Assembly: GCF_000745345.1 (NCBI RefSeq) | Contig: NZ_JQNR01000005.1 | Location: forward strand, 3,286,001-3,350,000 | Length of the DNA stretch: 64,000 bases | Source of the DNA: Actinacidiphila yeochonensis CN732 | GTDB lineage: Bacteria; Actinomycetota; Actinomycetes; Streptomycetales; Streptomycetaceae | Direction: 5' to 3' | Shown: positions 56,772 through 64,000 of the stretch, piece by piece | Position numbering within the stretch: the first letter of the stretch is position 1 | Layout: each line of letters begins with the position of its first letter | Notes under the pieces: generated by a model | Told to the model about the DNA's origin: nothing | Database searches by the model: none | Seen by the model: only the letters and a program-made list of their open reading frames with translations | Program-made: the position numbers and the translations under genes

Positions 56772-57967
56772 TCAGCCCTTGGCGTGGCGGCGCGCGGCGG
56801 CGAGCCGGTCCTCGAAGTGCGCCGCCCACTGGGCCGTACGGTCCAGGTAGGCGGTCTCGGCACGGCGGCCGGTACGGCCGTACGCGCCCTCGTAGTTCAG
56901 GTACTCAAGGCTGCCGGGGGTGTGCGCGGTGGCCGGTTCGATCATGGAGCCCTCGTGCCACTCGTTGAACGAGGTGATGCTCACCCAGTCGGGCACCCCG
57001 CCCGCGTTGCCGGAGGCCAGGGCGTACGACCACTCCTGGTCGTAGGTCGCGCCGTCGGCGCGGTCCAGCGTGGGGGTGGTGTTGCCCGGCACGGCCCGGT
57101 CGTCGATGTAGCCCGGGCCCAGGGAGGGCGCCCACACCATGCCCCGCTCGGCGCAGAAGGCGGCCACCCCCGACCAGTCCGGCTCGTTGTGGGTCGCGAT
57201 GGCGTCGTAGGTGTAGGCGCCGCCGAAGTCGCCGATCCTGCTGGTGTCCCAGGTCTGCGCCATCACGATGGCCTCGTCGTCGACCTGGTGCAGCGCCGAC
57301 CAGTCCACGGTGAGCAGGCTGTTGAAGATGTAGTACGCGGTGCGGTGGCCGTGCTCCGGGTCGCGGTGGAAGGCCGGGTGGCGGCCGTACTCGGCGGTGA
57401 TGTAGCGGATGTCGGCCACCACGCTGTCCGCGTCGCGGCCGCCGTACGGCTCGATGTGCCAGGCGACCTGGAGCCCCTCGCGAGCGGCGGCGTCCAGCAC
57501 CACCCGGGCGTGCTGGTCCTCGTAGCTGCCCTGCCCCCACCAGCTGCTCACCAGCACGCCGACGCCGGCCTGCCGCAGCCAGCGCATGTGCTGGGCGACC
57601 GCGCCGTGCAGGTCCCCGGAGTCGTACGGGCCCAGCACCGGGTAGTAGTTGGAGCCGATGTCGTCCGGCGGGTTGACCGACCCCTGCGGCCAGTGCCGCC
57701 ACTGGCCGGAGAACTGCGGGCTGCCGTACCAGGGGTAGTAGAAGATGTGCGTGTGCCGGGAGGGCCGCCCGGCCGGGTGGCCGCCGCCGGGGACCGGCCG
57801 GGGGCCGGTCCGGGGGCCGCCGCCTGGGCGCTCTGCACGCTCAGCCCGGCCAGTGCCACCGCGCCCAGCGCGGCGCCGCCGGCCAGCAGGGCCCGCCGGG
57901 ACGGGGTGGCCGGGGCCGTCCCGTCGCCGGGCGGTGGGACGGGGGACGCGGGGTTCTCGGATGGCAT
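56772..57967 (-). pseudogene. GH99 endo-alpha-mannosidase with Tat signal, split by an apparent frameshift
   Basis: The start ATG 57967 (AAGGAG 7 bp upstream) begins a Tat signal peptide: PSRRALLAGGAALGAVAL ... SVQSAQA. The catalytic domain is read in a different frame: HTHIFYYPWYGSPQFSG begins near 57751 and continues to 56772. It contains HIEPYGGRDADSV and SFNEWHEGSMIEP, whose EWHE glutamates match the GH99 catalytic pair. The first frame stays open but turns nonsensical after the signal until 57548. A missing base in the GC-rich linker (about 57755-57835) would explain it: mutation, sequencing error, or -1 frameshifting. Product, if intact, is secreted and cuts internal alpha-mannosyl bonds. 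Its start overlaps the SDR stop by 1 bp. Confidence 0.8.
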
Positions 57968-58821
57968 CAGTTCGCTCCTTCGGTCGTCGTACGCCAGGTG
58001 CGCCGGGGGGTGAACCCCAGCAGGGCGGTGCATGCGGTGCGTTCGAAGAGCGCGGCGTGCCCGGTGACGCCGGGGCGCACGGGTACGCCGGGGTGGTGCT
58101 CGGCCATCAGCTCGGTCGAGGGGATGGCCGAAGTGGTGTCGGGCGCGGAGACGTTGACGGTGTGGGCGCCGGAAAGGTCCGCCTCCAGCGCGCGGCGGAC
58201 GGTCTCCGCCGCGTCCAGGGTGTGCAGCCAGCCCCACAGGTCGTGCCGCTGCCCGGCCGGGTCGGCGGCGCAGGCGGCGAGGAAGTGCGACAGCCGCTCG
58301 CCGAGCCCGGTGAACGGCAGCCGCAGGCAGACGGTGTCCATCCCGTAGCGGCGGTGCGCGGTCCTCGCCGCCTCCTCCAGCACCAGCTTGGACAGCCCGT
58401 ACGGGTCGCGGACCAGCAGCGGGTGCTCCTCGTCCAGCGGTACGTACGCGGGGGAGACCGGCACCGGCGACCAGGCCAGCCCGACCGCGGCCATGCTGGA
58501 CGCCGCGACCACCCGGCGCACCCCGGCCCGGCCCGCCTCGTCCAGCACCCGGTGCGCGGTGAGGGTGTTGTGGGCGAGCAGCTCGCCGTCGTCGGGCACG
58601 TTCGGATGCGGCACGGCTCCGAGGTGGACGACCGCGTCGACGCCGGCGACGGCCTCGCGCACCAGCTCCCGGTCGCGCAGGTCGCCGGTGTGCACCCGCA
58701 GCGCGCGCGGTTCGTCCACCGGCAGCAGGTCGGTGAGGACGAGTTGGTGTCCCGCCGCGAGCAGGCGGGTGGTGACGTGGCCGCCGATGTGCCCGGCCGC
58801 GCCGGTGACGAGTACCCGCAT
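57967..58821 (-). CDS. NAD-dependent epimerase/dehydratase-family (extended SDR) oxidoreductase
   Basis: A 284-residue extended SDR. The N-terminal VLVTGAAGHIGGHV is the NAD-binding GxxGxxG; VAASSMAAVG holds the serine and DPYGLSKLVLEE the Tyr-x-x-x-Lys. In size and in the early AVVHLGAVPHP block it recalls uronate/aldose dehydrogenases as well as epimerases. Its place between the permease and GH99 genes, with 1-bp TGATG overlaps on both sides, suggests it acts on the imported sugar, e.g. oxidising mannose. The specific reaction is not proven. Confidence 0.8.
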   Translation of the reverse strand: MRVLVTGAAGHIGGHVTTRLLAAGHQLVLTDLLPVDEPRALRVHTGDLRDRELVREAVAGVDAVVHLGAVPHPNVPDDGELLAHNTLTAHRVLDEAGRAGVRRVVAASSMAAVGLAWSPVPVSPAYVPLDEEHPLLVRDPYGLSKLVLEEAARTAHRRYGMDTVCLRLPFTGLGERLSHFLAACAADPAGQRHDLWGWLHTLDAAETVRRALEADLSGAHTVNVSAPDTTSAIPSTELMAEHHPGVPVRPGVTGHAALFERTACTALLGFTPRRTWRTTTEGAN

Positions 58822-59732
58822 CAGCCCTTCACCGCCCCGACCAGGCCGTTCACGAAGTACCGCTGGAGCGCGACGAAGAGCAGCAGCACCGGCACCACGA
58901 CGATCAGCGCGCCGGCCATCAGCTCGTTGTAGTGCGGCACGTTCTCCGACGCGAGGGTCTGGAGGCCCAGCGGCAGCGTGAAGGTGTTGGGACTGTTCAG
59001 CGACACCCGGCTGAGGAGGTACTCGTTCCAGGTGGGGATCGCGGTCAGCAGCGCCACCGTGATCAGCGCCGGGCGGGTCAGCGGCAGGTAGATGCGGGTG
59101 AAGATGTGGAACTCGTTGGCCCCGTCCACCCGCGCGGACTCGCGCAGCTCGCGCGGCACCGCCGTGAAGGCCCCGGTCATCAGCAGGATCGACAGCGGGG
59201 CGCCGCCGTTGACGAAGGGCAGCACCAGGCCGATGTGCGTGCCCAGCAGGTGCAGCTTGTCCTCCACCAGCACGATCGGCAGCATCACGGTGACGCCCGG
59301 CACGAACAGCAGGGCCACGAAGAGCCGTTGCAGCGCCTTGCGGCCGGGGAAGTCCAGCACCGCGAAGGCGTAGCCGGCCGCGGCGTAGACGGCGAGGGTG
59401 AGCACCACCGTCATCGCGGTGACCTCGACGCTGTTGACGAAGTACCGGAGGAAGTGGAGCTGGCTCCAGGTGTGGGTGAGCGTGTGCAGGGTCGGCTGGT
59501 GCGGGATGAGGTGGCCGCCGCGCACCACCTCGACCTGGTTCTTGAACGCCGCCGACACCATCCACAGGAACGGGTAGGCGCTGACCAGCGCGTACGCGGC
59601 CAGCAGCACGCCGACCACCACCCGGGCGGTGATCCGGCGGGCGCGGAGCGCGGCGTCGCGGTCGGCCGGTGTGCGGCGGTGCGGGCCGGCTTCGCCGAGG
59701 GCGCCGGCCGGGCCGGGGGAAGTGGTCGTCAT
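58821..59732 (-). CDS. ABC sugar transporter permease (MalG-like)
   Basis: A 303-residue binding-protein-dependent permease with about six membrane helices. The cytoplasmic EAA-type loop is visible as ELRESARVDGANEFHIFTRI followed by YLPLTRPALI, typical of carbohydrate (CUT1) importers. The Thr/Ala/Arg-rich N-terminus is cytosolic. The start ATG 59732 overlaps the upstream permease stop by 4 bp; its stop overlaps the SDR start by 1 bp. No ATPase gene is in the operon, so a shared MsiK-type ATPase probably energises it (known for streptomycete CUT1 systems). Confidence 0.9.
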   Translation of the reverse strand: MTTTSPGPAGALGEAGPHRRTPADRDAALRARRITARVVVGVLLAAYALVSAYPFLWMVSAAFKNQVEVVRGGHLIPHQPTLHTLTHTWSQLHFLRYFVNSVEVTAMTVVLTLAVYAAAGYAFAVLDFPGRKALQRLFVALLFVPGVTVMLPIVLVEDKLHLLGTHIGLVLPFVNGGAPLSILLMTGAFTAVPRELRESARVDGANEFHIFTRIYLPLTRPALITVALLTAIPTWNEYLLSRVSLNSPNTFTLPLGLQTLASENVPHYNELMAGALIVVVPVLLLFVALQRYFVNGLVGAVKG

Positions 59733-60718
59733 GTCCTGCTCCGCAGCACTCGGAGGTTGATCAGGGCGAGGACCAGCGCGGCCGCGAACAGCAGCCAGCC
59801 GAGCGCGCTGGCCAGCCCCAGGGTGGGCGCCAGTTGCTTGAGGAAGGCCAACCGGTAGGCCTCCAGGCCCAGCACGTTGGTGTGGTTGCCGGGGCCGCCG
59901 TTGGTCATCACCAGGAAGGTCTGGAAGCCCTGGAGGGAGTCGCGCAGGTTGAGCAGCACCACGATCGAGGTGATCGGCCGCACCAGCGGCCACACCACGG
60001 ACGCGTTGGTCCGCCACCAGCCCGCGCCGTCCAGCTGCGCGGCCTCCAGCACGCTGCGGTCCACCGACTGCAGACCCGTCAGGTACATCAGCATCCCCAC
60101 CGGCACCGCGCCCCACACGGTGACCGCGATCATGGTGGGCAGCGCGGTGTGCGGGTTGCCGAGCCAGCCCTGCGGCTGCGACAGCGAGCCCAGGCCGACG
60201 CTCTTGAGCAGCACGTTGATCGCGCCGTCCGGCTGGAGGATGTACTGCCAGGCGAAGAAGACGGCGATGCCGCTGGTGACGTACGGCACGAAGTAGATCG
60301 AGCGCAGCAGGGGCTGCATCCGCCGGGCGGAGTTCAGCAGCACCGCCAGCGGGAAGGACACCGCCACGGTCAGCAGCGGTACCGCGATCATCACCCACAG
60401 GGTGTGCAGCGCCGCGTCCCTGACCTCGGGCGCGTACTCGGGGTTGGCCCACAGCAGGTCCTTGTAGTTCTGCAGGCCGACCCAGTCCCAGTTCGGGGCG
60501 AAGCCGTTCCACTGGGCGAAGCTGAGCACGAGCCCGTAGCCGACGGTGTACAGGCCCATGACGGCGAAGAGCACCACGGCGGGGGCGACGAACAGGTAGC
60601 CGGACAGCGCCTCGTGGCCGCGGCGCCGGGCGGTCCGGGTGGCGGGCTGTGCCGCCGGCCGGCCGGTGCCCGGCCGGCCGGCCACCGCTGTGGTTGCGGT
60701 ACGGGGCGTGGTGGTCAC
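59729..60718 (-). CDS. ABC sugar transporter permease (MalF-like)
   Basis: A 329-residue CUT1 permease with about six membrane helices. The EAA loop reads VDRSVLEAAQLDGAGWWRTN. The early GYLFVAPAVVLFAVMGLYTV helix and NGGPGNHTNVLGLEAYRLAF segment are typical. The GTG start at 60718 overlaps the binding-protein stop by 4 bp (GTGA), so the complex is translationally coupled in the order binding protein, permease, permease. Confidence 0.9.
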   Translation of the reverse strand: MTTTPRTATTAVAGRPGTGRPAAQPATRTARRRGHEALSGYLFVAPAVVLFAVMGLYTVGYGLVLSFAQWNGFAPNWDWVGLQNYKDLLWANPEYAPEVRDAALHTLWVMIAVPLLTVAVSFPLAVLLNSARRMQPLLRSIYFVPYVTSGIAVFFAWQYILQPDGAINVLLKSVGLGSLSQPQGWLGNPHTALPTMIAVTVWGAVPVGMLMYLTGLQSVDRSVLEAAQLDGAGWWRTNASVVWPLVRPITSIVVLLNLRDSLQGFQTFLVMTNGGPGNHTNVLGLEAYRLAFLKQLAPTLGLASALGWLLFAAALVLALINLRVLRSRT

Positions 60719-62160
60719 TTCTGCGCGTTCTTCCAGAAGGAGTTGTTCAGCTTCTCCATGTCCTTGCCGGTCTGGGCCGCGCTCTTCTGGTGCAGCGGCG
60801 TGAGGTCGGCGATGATGTCGCTCATGGAGTCCTGGTCGTAGCCGGCCGGCCGGAAGGAGTTGTCCGACGGGTCGTAGGTGTTCTCCGGGGTGCCGGCGAA
60901 CGTCTTGGTCATGGCGTACAGCGTCGGGCCCATCACCGTGGCGGCGTCAGCGCCGAGTTCGGTGGAGGAGACCTCGGTGGCGGCCTTGGCGAACTGCGAG
61001 GCCACCGAGGGCTGGGCGAGGAACTTCATCCACTTCTCGGCGTCCGCCTGGTGCGTGCTGGTGGAGGTGACGGCCAGGCCGGTCAGCGCCAGCGGGCCGA
61101 GGGCGGGCTTGGGCACGGCGCCGCCGGCCGGGCCGGGGATGCCGAAGGCCAGCACGTCGTCGGGCTGCATCCCGTTCTGCTGGAGGAAGGCCAGCGTGAA
61201 GGTGCCGCCGATGTCCCACGCGGACTTGCCCTGCGCGAACGCCTGGTCGGCGCCGTCGATGTCGAGGCTCTGGGTGCCGGGCATCCAGTAGGGCTGGAGC
61301 TCGGAGTACAGGTTGAGCGCCTTGACGCCGTTGGGCGAGGCCAGGTCCTTGGCCGGGTCCTGGGAGAACAGCGCGTGGTAGTCGTCCTTGCCCAACTCGG
61401 CGAAGGCCAGCGGCTGGAAGGCCCAGGTCAGGCCGGTCGACTTCACCTTCAGGCCCAGGCTCAGCCCGCCGTTCACCGGGTCCTTGGCCTTGGTGGCCTT
61501 GAGGTCCTGGAGCCACTCCTCGTACGTGGCCGGGGCCTTGGTGATACCGGCCGCCGCCAGGGCCTTCTTGTTCCCCATGACGATGCCGAAGGTGCCGGAG
61601 GTGAAGGGCACGCTGAAGCGCTGGCCCTGCTTGACGCCGTGCGAGGTGGAGTCGGTGGGCAGCGACTCCTTGTACTTCTCTGCGGTGACGGTGCCGGACT
61701 GCTGGACGCTCGACTGGTACAGGCCGCTCCAGTCGCTGCCGACGTCGGAGGAGATGTCCTTGGAGATGCCGGCGGAGCCCAGCACCAGGTCCTCGCCGTC
61801 GGAGTGGACCTCCAGCACGTCCGGCAGGTCGTGGGTCTTCGCCGCGGCCTGCACCTTGGTGGTGTAGGCGTCGTCGGGGCCGTACACCTCGATGTTCACG
61901 GTGATGCCGGTCTGCTTCTTGAAGGCCGCCGCGGCCGCCTTCAGCCCGGCCAGGTGGGACTGCTTGAACGTCCACATGTCCAGCGTCTTCCCGCCCCCGG
62001 AGGAGCCGGAGGAGCCGCCGCAGGCCGCGACCGGGGCGAGCGCCAGGACCGTCACCACCCCCACCGCCGCCAGCCGGGCCCGCCGGGGCCTGCCGCTGCC
62101 GGTGGTACCCCTGCTGACGTCGGAAGACTCCGCGCACCGCTCCGTGAAAGGTATATGCAT
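60715..62160 (-). CDS. Extracellular sugar-binding lipoprotein of ABC transporter
   Basis: A 481-residue family-1-type solute-binding protein. Arg-rich n-region, hydrophobic stretch LAAVGVVTVLALAPVAAC and a lipobox (Val-Ala-Ala-Cys, Cys near residue 47), then a Gly/Ser linker and KTLDMWTFKQSHLAGLKAAA. The last part shows aromatic and charged blocks (AWDIGGTFTLAFLQQNG) of carbohydrate-binding proteins. The start is ATG 62160 with GGCAGGGG upstream. It leads the minus-strand operon. Mannosides are the inferred ligand from the GH38/GH99 neighbours. Confidence 0.9.
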   Translation of the reverse strand: MHIPFTERCAESSDVSRGTTGSGRPRRARLAAVGVVTVLALAPVAACGGSSGSSGGGKTLDMWTFKQSHLAGLKAAAAAFKKQTGITVNIEVYGPDDAYTTKVQAAAKTHDLPDVLEVHSDGEDLVLGSAGISKDISSDVGSDWSGLYQSSVQQSGTVTAEKYKESLPTDSTSHGVKQGQRFSVPFTSGTFGIVMGNKKALAAAGITKAPATYEEWLQDLKATKAKDPVNGGLSLGLKVKSTGLTWAFQPLAFAELGKDDYHALFSQDPAKDLASPNGVKALNLYSELQPYWMPGTQSLDIDGADQAFAQGKSAWDIGGTFTLAFLQQNGMQPDDVLAFGIPGPAGGAVPKPALGPLALTGLAVTSTSTHQADAEKWMKFLAQPSVASQFAKAATEVSSTELGADAATVMGPTLYAMTKTFAGTPENTYDPSDNSFRPAGYDQDSMSDIIADLTPLHQKSAAQTGKDMEKLNNSFWKNAQK

Positions 62161-62214
62161 AGCCCCTGCCTTGAGTTCGACCGTTCAGAAGACCGAATGG
62201 CGTTGGAGTACCTG

Positions 62215-62244
62215 AACTTACGGCGGCATTTGATATAGCGTCAA
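62215..62244 (-). promoter_or_regulatory. Promoter of the mannoside operon, with candidate operator
   Basis: On the minus strand, TTGACG (62244-62239) and TAAGTT (62220-62215) with an 18-bp spacer form a good vegetative promoter in an AT-rich gap upstream of the binding-protein gene. GTTCAG (62183-62188) and CTGAAC (62212-62217) form an inverted repeat overlapping the -10, a possible IclR operator. Confidence 0.5.
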
Positions 62245-62321
62245 GGCACGTGTCGTGATGAGAGTGGGCGCTGTGGCGGCGCCGAGACACGGCGCTGGGG
62301 AGTGCGGGGAGCGGAGGAACT

Positions 62322-63161
62322 GTGGAACCGGTGGGTGGAGCGGCACGCGGCGGCGGAGTGGCGCGCGGCGCGGAGCGAGCGGTCGAGCGCAGGCCGGAGG
62401 AGGTGAAGTCCGCGGCGCGCGCGCTGGAGGTGCTGGAACTGCTGGGCACGGACGGCGCGCGGCTGTCGCTGGCCGAGATGGCCTCGGCGATGGCCGTGCC
62501 GAAGAGCAGCCTGCACGCGATCCTGCGCACGATGGAGGCGCGCCGCTGGGTGGACGTCGACCCGTCCGGCACCCGCTACAGCCTGGGACTGAAGGCGCTG
62601 CTGACCGGCACGGCCTATCTGGAGGGGGACGACGTCACGAGCCTGGCCGGACCGGTGCTCGACGCCCTGGCCGAGGAGACCGGCGAGGCCGTCCACCTGG
62701 GCAGACTGGACGGCACCAACGTCGTCTACCTGGCCAAACGCGAGTCCCGGCACGCGCTGCGGATGTACTCCGCGGTGGGCAGGAGGCTGCCGGCGCACGC
62801 CACCGGGCTGGGCAAGGCGGTGCTGTCGCAGTACGACCCCGCCGAGGTGCAGCGGCGGTTGGACTGGCCGCTGGAGCGGCTGACCCCCAACACCGTGGTG
62901 GACCCCGACGCGTTCCTGGCGCAGCTCGCGGAGGCGCGGCTGCGCGGCTGGGCGATGGACGACGGGGAGAACTCCGCCGACATCCGCTGCGTGGCCGTCG
63001 CGCTCGGCGGCGGCCAGGGCGGGGGGCACGGCGGCGACGCGCTCAGCTGCTCGGCGCCGGTGAGCCGGATGGACGACGCGCGGGCCGAGGAGGTCGCGCA
63101 GCTGGTGACCGAGGCCGCGCACTCGCTGAGCACCCTGCTGAAGCGGCTCGGCCAGCACTGA
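62322..63161 (+). CDS. IclR family transcriptional regulator
   Basis: 279 residues. A helix-turn-helix lies near 33-75 (SLAEMASAMAVPKSSLHAIL), with an IclR effector domain to the end (GEAVHLGRLDGTNVVYLAKR, GRRLPAHATGLGKAVLSQ). Sensing of sugars or their acids is usual. The domain has an unusual Gly-rich insertion (GGGQGGGHGGDALS) near residue 230. GTG 62322 follows GGAGG by 4-5 bp. It is divergent from the transport operon, 161 bp away, and very likely controls it and perhaps the downstream dehydratase. Confidence 0.88.
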   Translation: MEPVGGAARGGGVARGAERAVERRPEEVKSAARALEVLELLGTDGARLSLAEMASAMAVPKSSLHAILRTMEARRWVDVDPSGTRYSLGLKALLTGTAYLEGDDVTSLAGPVLDALAEETGEAVHLGRLDGTNVVYLAKRESRHALRMYSAVGRRLPAHATGLGKAVLSQYDPAEVQRRLDWPLERLTPNTVVDPDAFLAQLAEARLRGWAMDDGENSADIRCVAVALGGGQGGGHGGDALSCSAPVSRMDDARAEEVAQLVTEAAHSLSTLLKRLGQH

Positions 63162-63364
63162 TCCCCGCGGTATGCGGCGCGCGGGGCCTGGGGCAGGGGT
63201 ACGGCCCGGGGGGTGGGAGCGGTCCGGGTCGGGGCCCGGCGCCGGGCCGGGGGTGGGGCGGCGTGCGGGGGCCTGGGCTGCGCCGGCCGGGGTGTTCGCG
63301 GACGCCCGGCGCGGCAACGTTGTCAGAAGTCGCCGGGGAGCGGCACCCGGTGCCGTACGCCCCG

Positions 63365-63394
63365 TTGACAAATCCCGTACCGGCTCCCTACGTT
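63365..63394 (+). promoter_or_regulatory. Promoter of the mannonate-dehydratase-like gene
   Basis: TTGACA (63365-63370) and TACGTT (63389-63394) with an 18-bp spacer lie 45 bp before the start codon. The rest of the gap from 63162 is GC-rich and GGGGCCGGG-like, without other features. Confidence 0.55.
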
Positions 63395-63438
63395 CAGGAG
63401 AAGGTACGCTGTTCCGCTATCTGTACGTGGGAGTTCGC

Positions 63439-64000
63439 ATGCCCCTGCCTGATGCCGGCCCCGCACTGCTCGCCCCCGCACCCTGGGTGGACGAGCGCGG
63501 CGCCGCCGTCCGCATCACGGCCGTCCGCACCTTCCTGACCGCCCCGCACGGCTGCCCCCACCTCGTCGTCCGCGTCGAGACCAACGACCCCGGCCTGTAC
63601 GGGCTGGGATGCGCCAGCGATCCGCAGCGTACCCTCGCGGTGCGCTCGGTAATCGACGACTACGTCGCGCCGCTGCTCGCCGGCCGCGACCCCGACGACA
63701 TCGACGACATCCACCGGCTGCTGCTCAACAGCGCCTACTGGCGCGGCGGTTCCATCACGGGCAACGCCCTGGGCGGGGTCGACACCGCGCTGTGGGACCT
63801 GAAGGCCAAGCGGCTCGGCGCCCCGCTGTACTCGCTCTTCGGCGGCCGGGTGCGCACCTTCGCCGAGGCGTACACGCACGTCGACGGCCTGGACGCGGCC
63901 GAGCTGGCCGACAAGGTGGCCGCCGCCCGCGAGCGCGGCTTCCGCCATGTGCGGGTGCAGGCGGCGGTGCCGGGCGCCGACACCTACGGCGCCCACGGCG
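63439..64000 (+). CDS. Enolase-superfamily D-mannonate dehydratase-like protein (RspA/ManD type), 5' part
   Basis: 187 residues before the window ends. VRITAVRTFLTAPHG, LYGLGCASDPQRTLAVRSVI, DDIDDIHRLLLNSAYWRGG and GGVDTALWDLKAKRLGAPLY match the N-terminal capping domain and early barrel of the ManD/RspA group. This group dehydrates sugar acids such as D-mannonate to 2-keto-3-deoxygluconate, with magnesium. Catalytic residues lie beyond the window. GGGAG precedes ATG 63439. In this context the likely substrate is a mannose-derived acid; some relatives show low or other activity, so the reaction is inferred. Confidence 0.78.
   Translation, partial: MPLPDAGPALLAPAPWVDERGAAVRITAVRTFLTAPHGCPHLVVRVETNDPGLYGLGCASDPQRTLAVRSVIDDYVAPLLAGRDPDDIDDIHRLLLNSAYWRGGSITGNALGGVDTALWDLKAKRLGAPLYSLFGGRVRTFAEAYTHVDGLDAAELADKVAAARERGFRHVRVQAAVPGADTYGAHG

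Overview
The window looks like a high-GC actinomycete chromosome, most likely Streptomyces or a close relative in the Streptomycetaceae. The signs are very GC-rich codon third positions, frequent GTG starts, a type VII (ESX) secretion locus, and a core block (topoisomerase IV subunit A, a pair of M16 peptidases, a GntR regulator, HPr, an N-terminal-GNAT Pat-type acetyltransferase, a DUF5998 protein, thymidine kinase) in an arrangement I associate from memory with streptomycetes. No rRNA, tRNA, CRISPR array, phage gene or insertion sequence was seen.

Region 1 (1-34.2 kb) is a type VII secretion and effector locus. eccC (minus strand, running off the left edge) diverges from eccD and eccB. These are followed by a run of small helical WXG100-like proteins, a PPE-like substrate with a tandem repeat and a C-terminal WL-acidic-WG tail, a YbaB/EbfC-like protein, and then one uninterrupted 22.3-kb gene for a 7,442-residue protein. 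That protein has an ESX-type N-terminus with membrane segments, two copies of a domain with a candidate His/Cys pair, two unrelated ADP-ribosyltransferase-like domains, an OTU-like cysteine-protease domain, two copies of a module of about 800 residues, and many low-complexity linkers. I read only four cysteines in it, and three sit at putative catalytic positions. A membrane-anchored protein with a golvesin-like exposed domain and a DUF1453 membrane protein follow. There is no obvious immunity gene.

Region 2 (34.5-53.3 kb) is housekeeping: a DUF485/acetate-type symporter pair, a sucrase/ferredoxin-like protein, parC, a catalytic plus non-catalytic M16 peptidase pair, an M23-like protein lacking most metal ligands, a GntR/FCD regulator, ptsH, the Pat-type acetyltransferase, DUF5998, an alkaline-phosphatase-superfamily enzyme and tdk.

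Region 3 (53.3-64 kb) is an alpha-mannoside utilisation locus. A minus-strand cluster encodes a sugar-binding lipoprotein, two ABC permeases, an NAD-dependent SDR, a GH99 endo-mannosidase (split by an apparent 1-nt frameshift) and a GH38 alpha-mannosidase. An IclR regulator is divergent, and a mannonate-dehydratase-like enolase-superfamily gene runs off the right edge. Together they suggest extracellular mannan or N-glycan cleavage, import of mannosides, and possibly oxidation of the sugar followed by dehydration.
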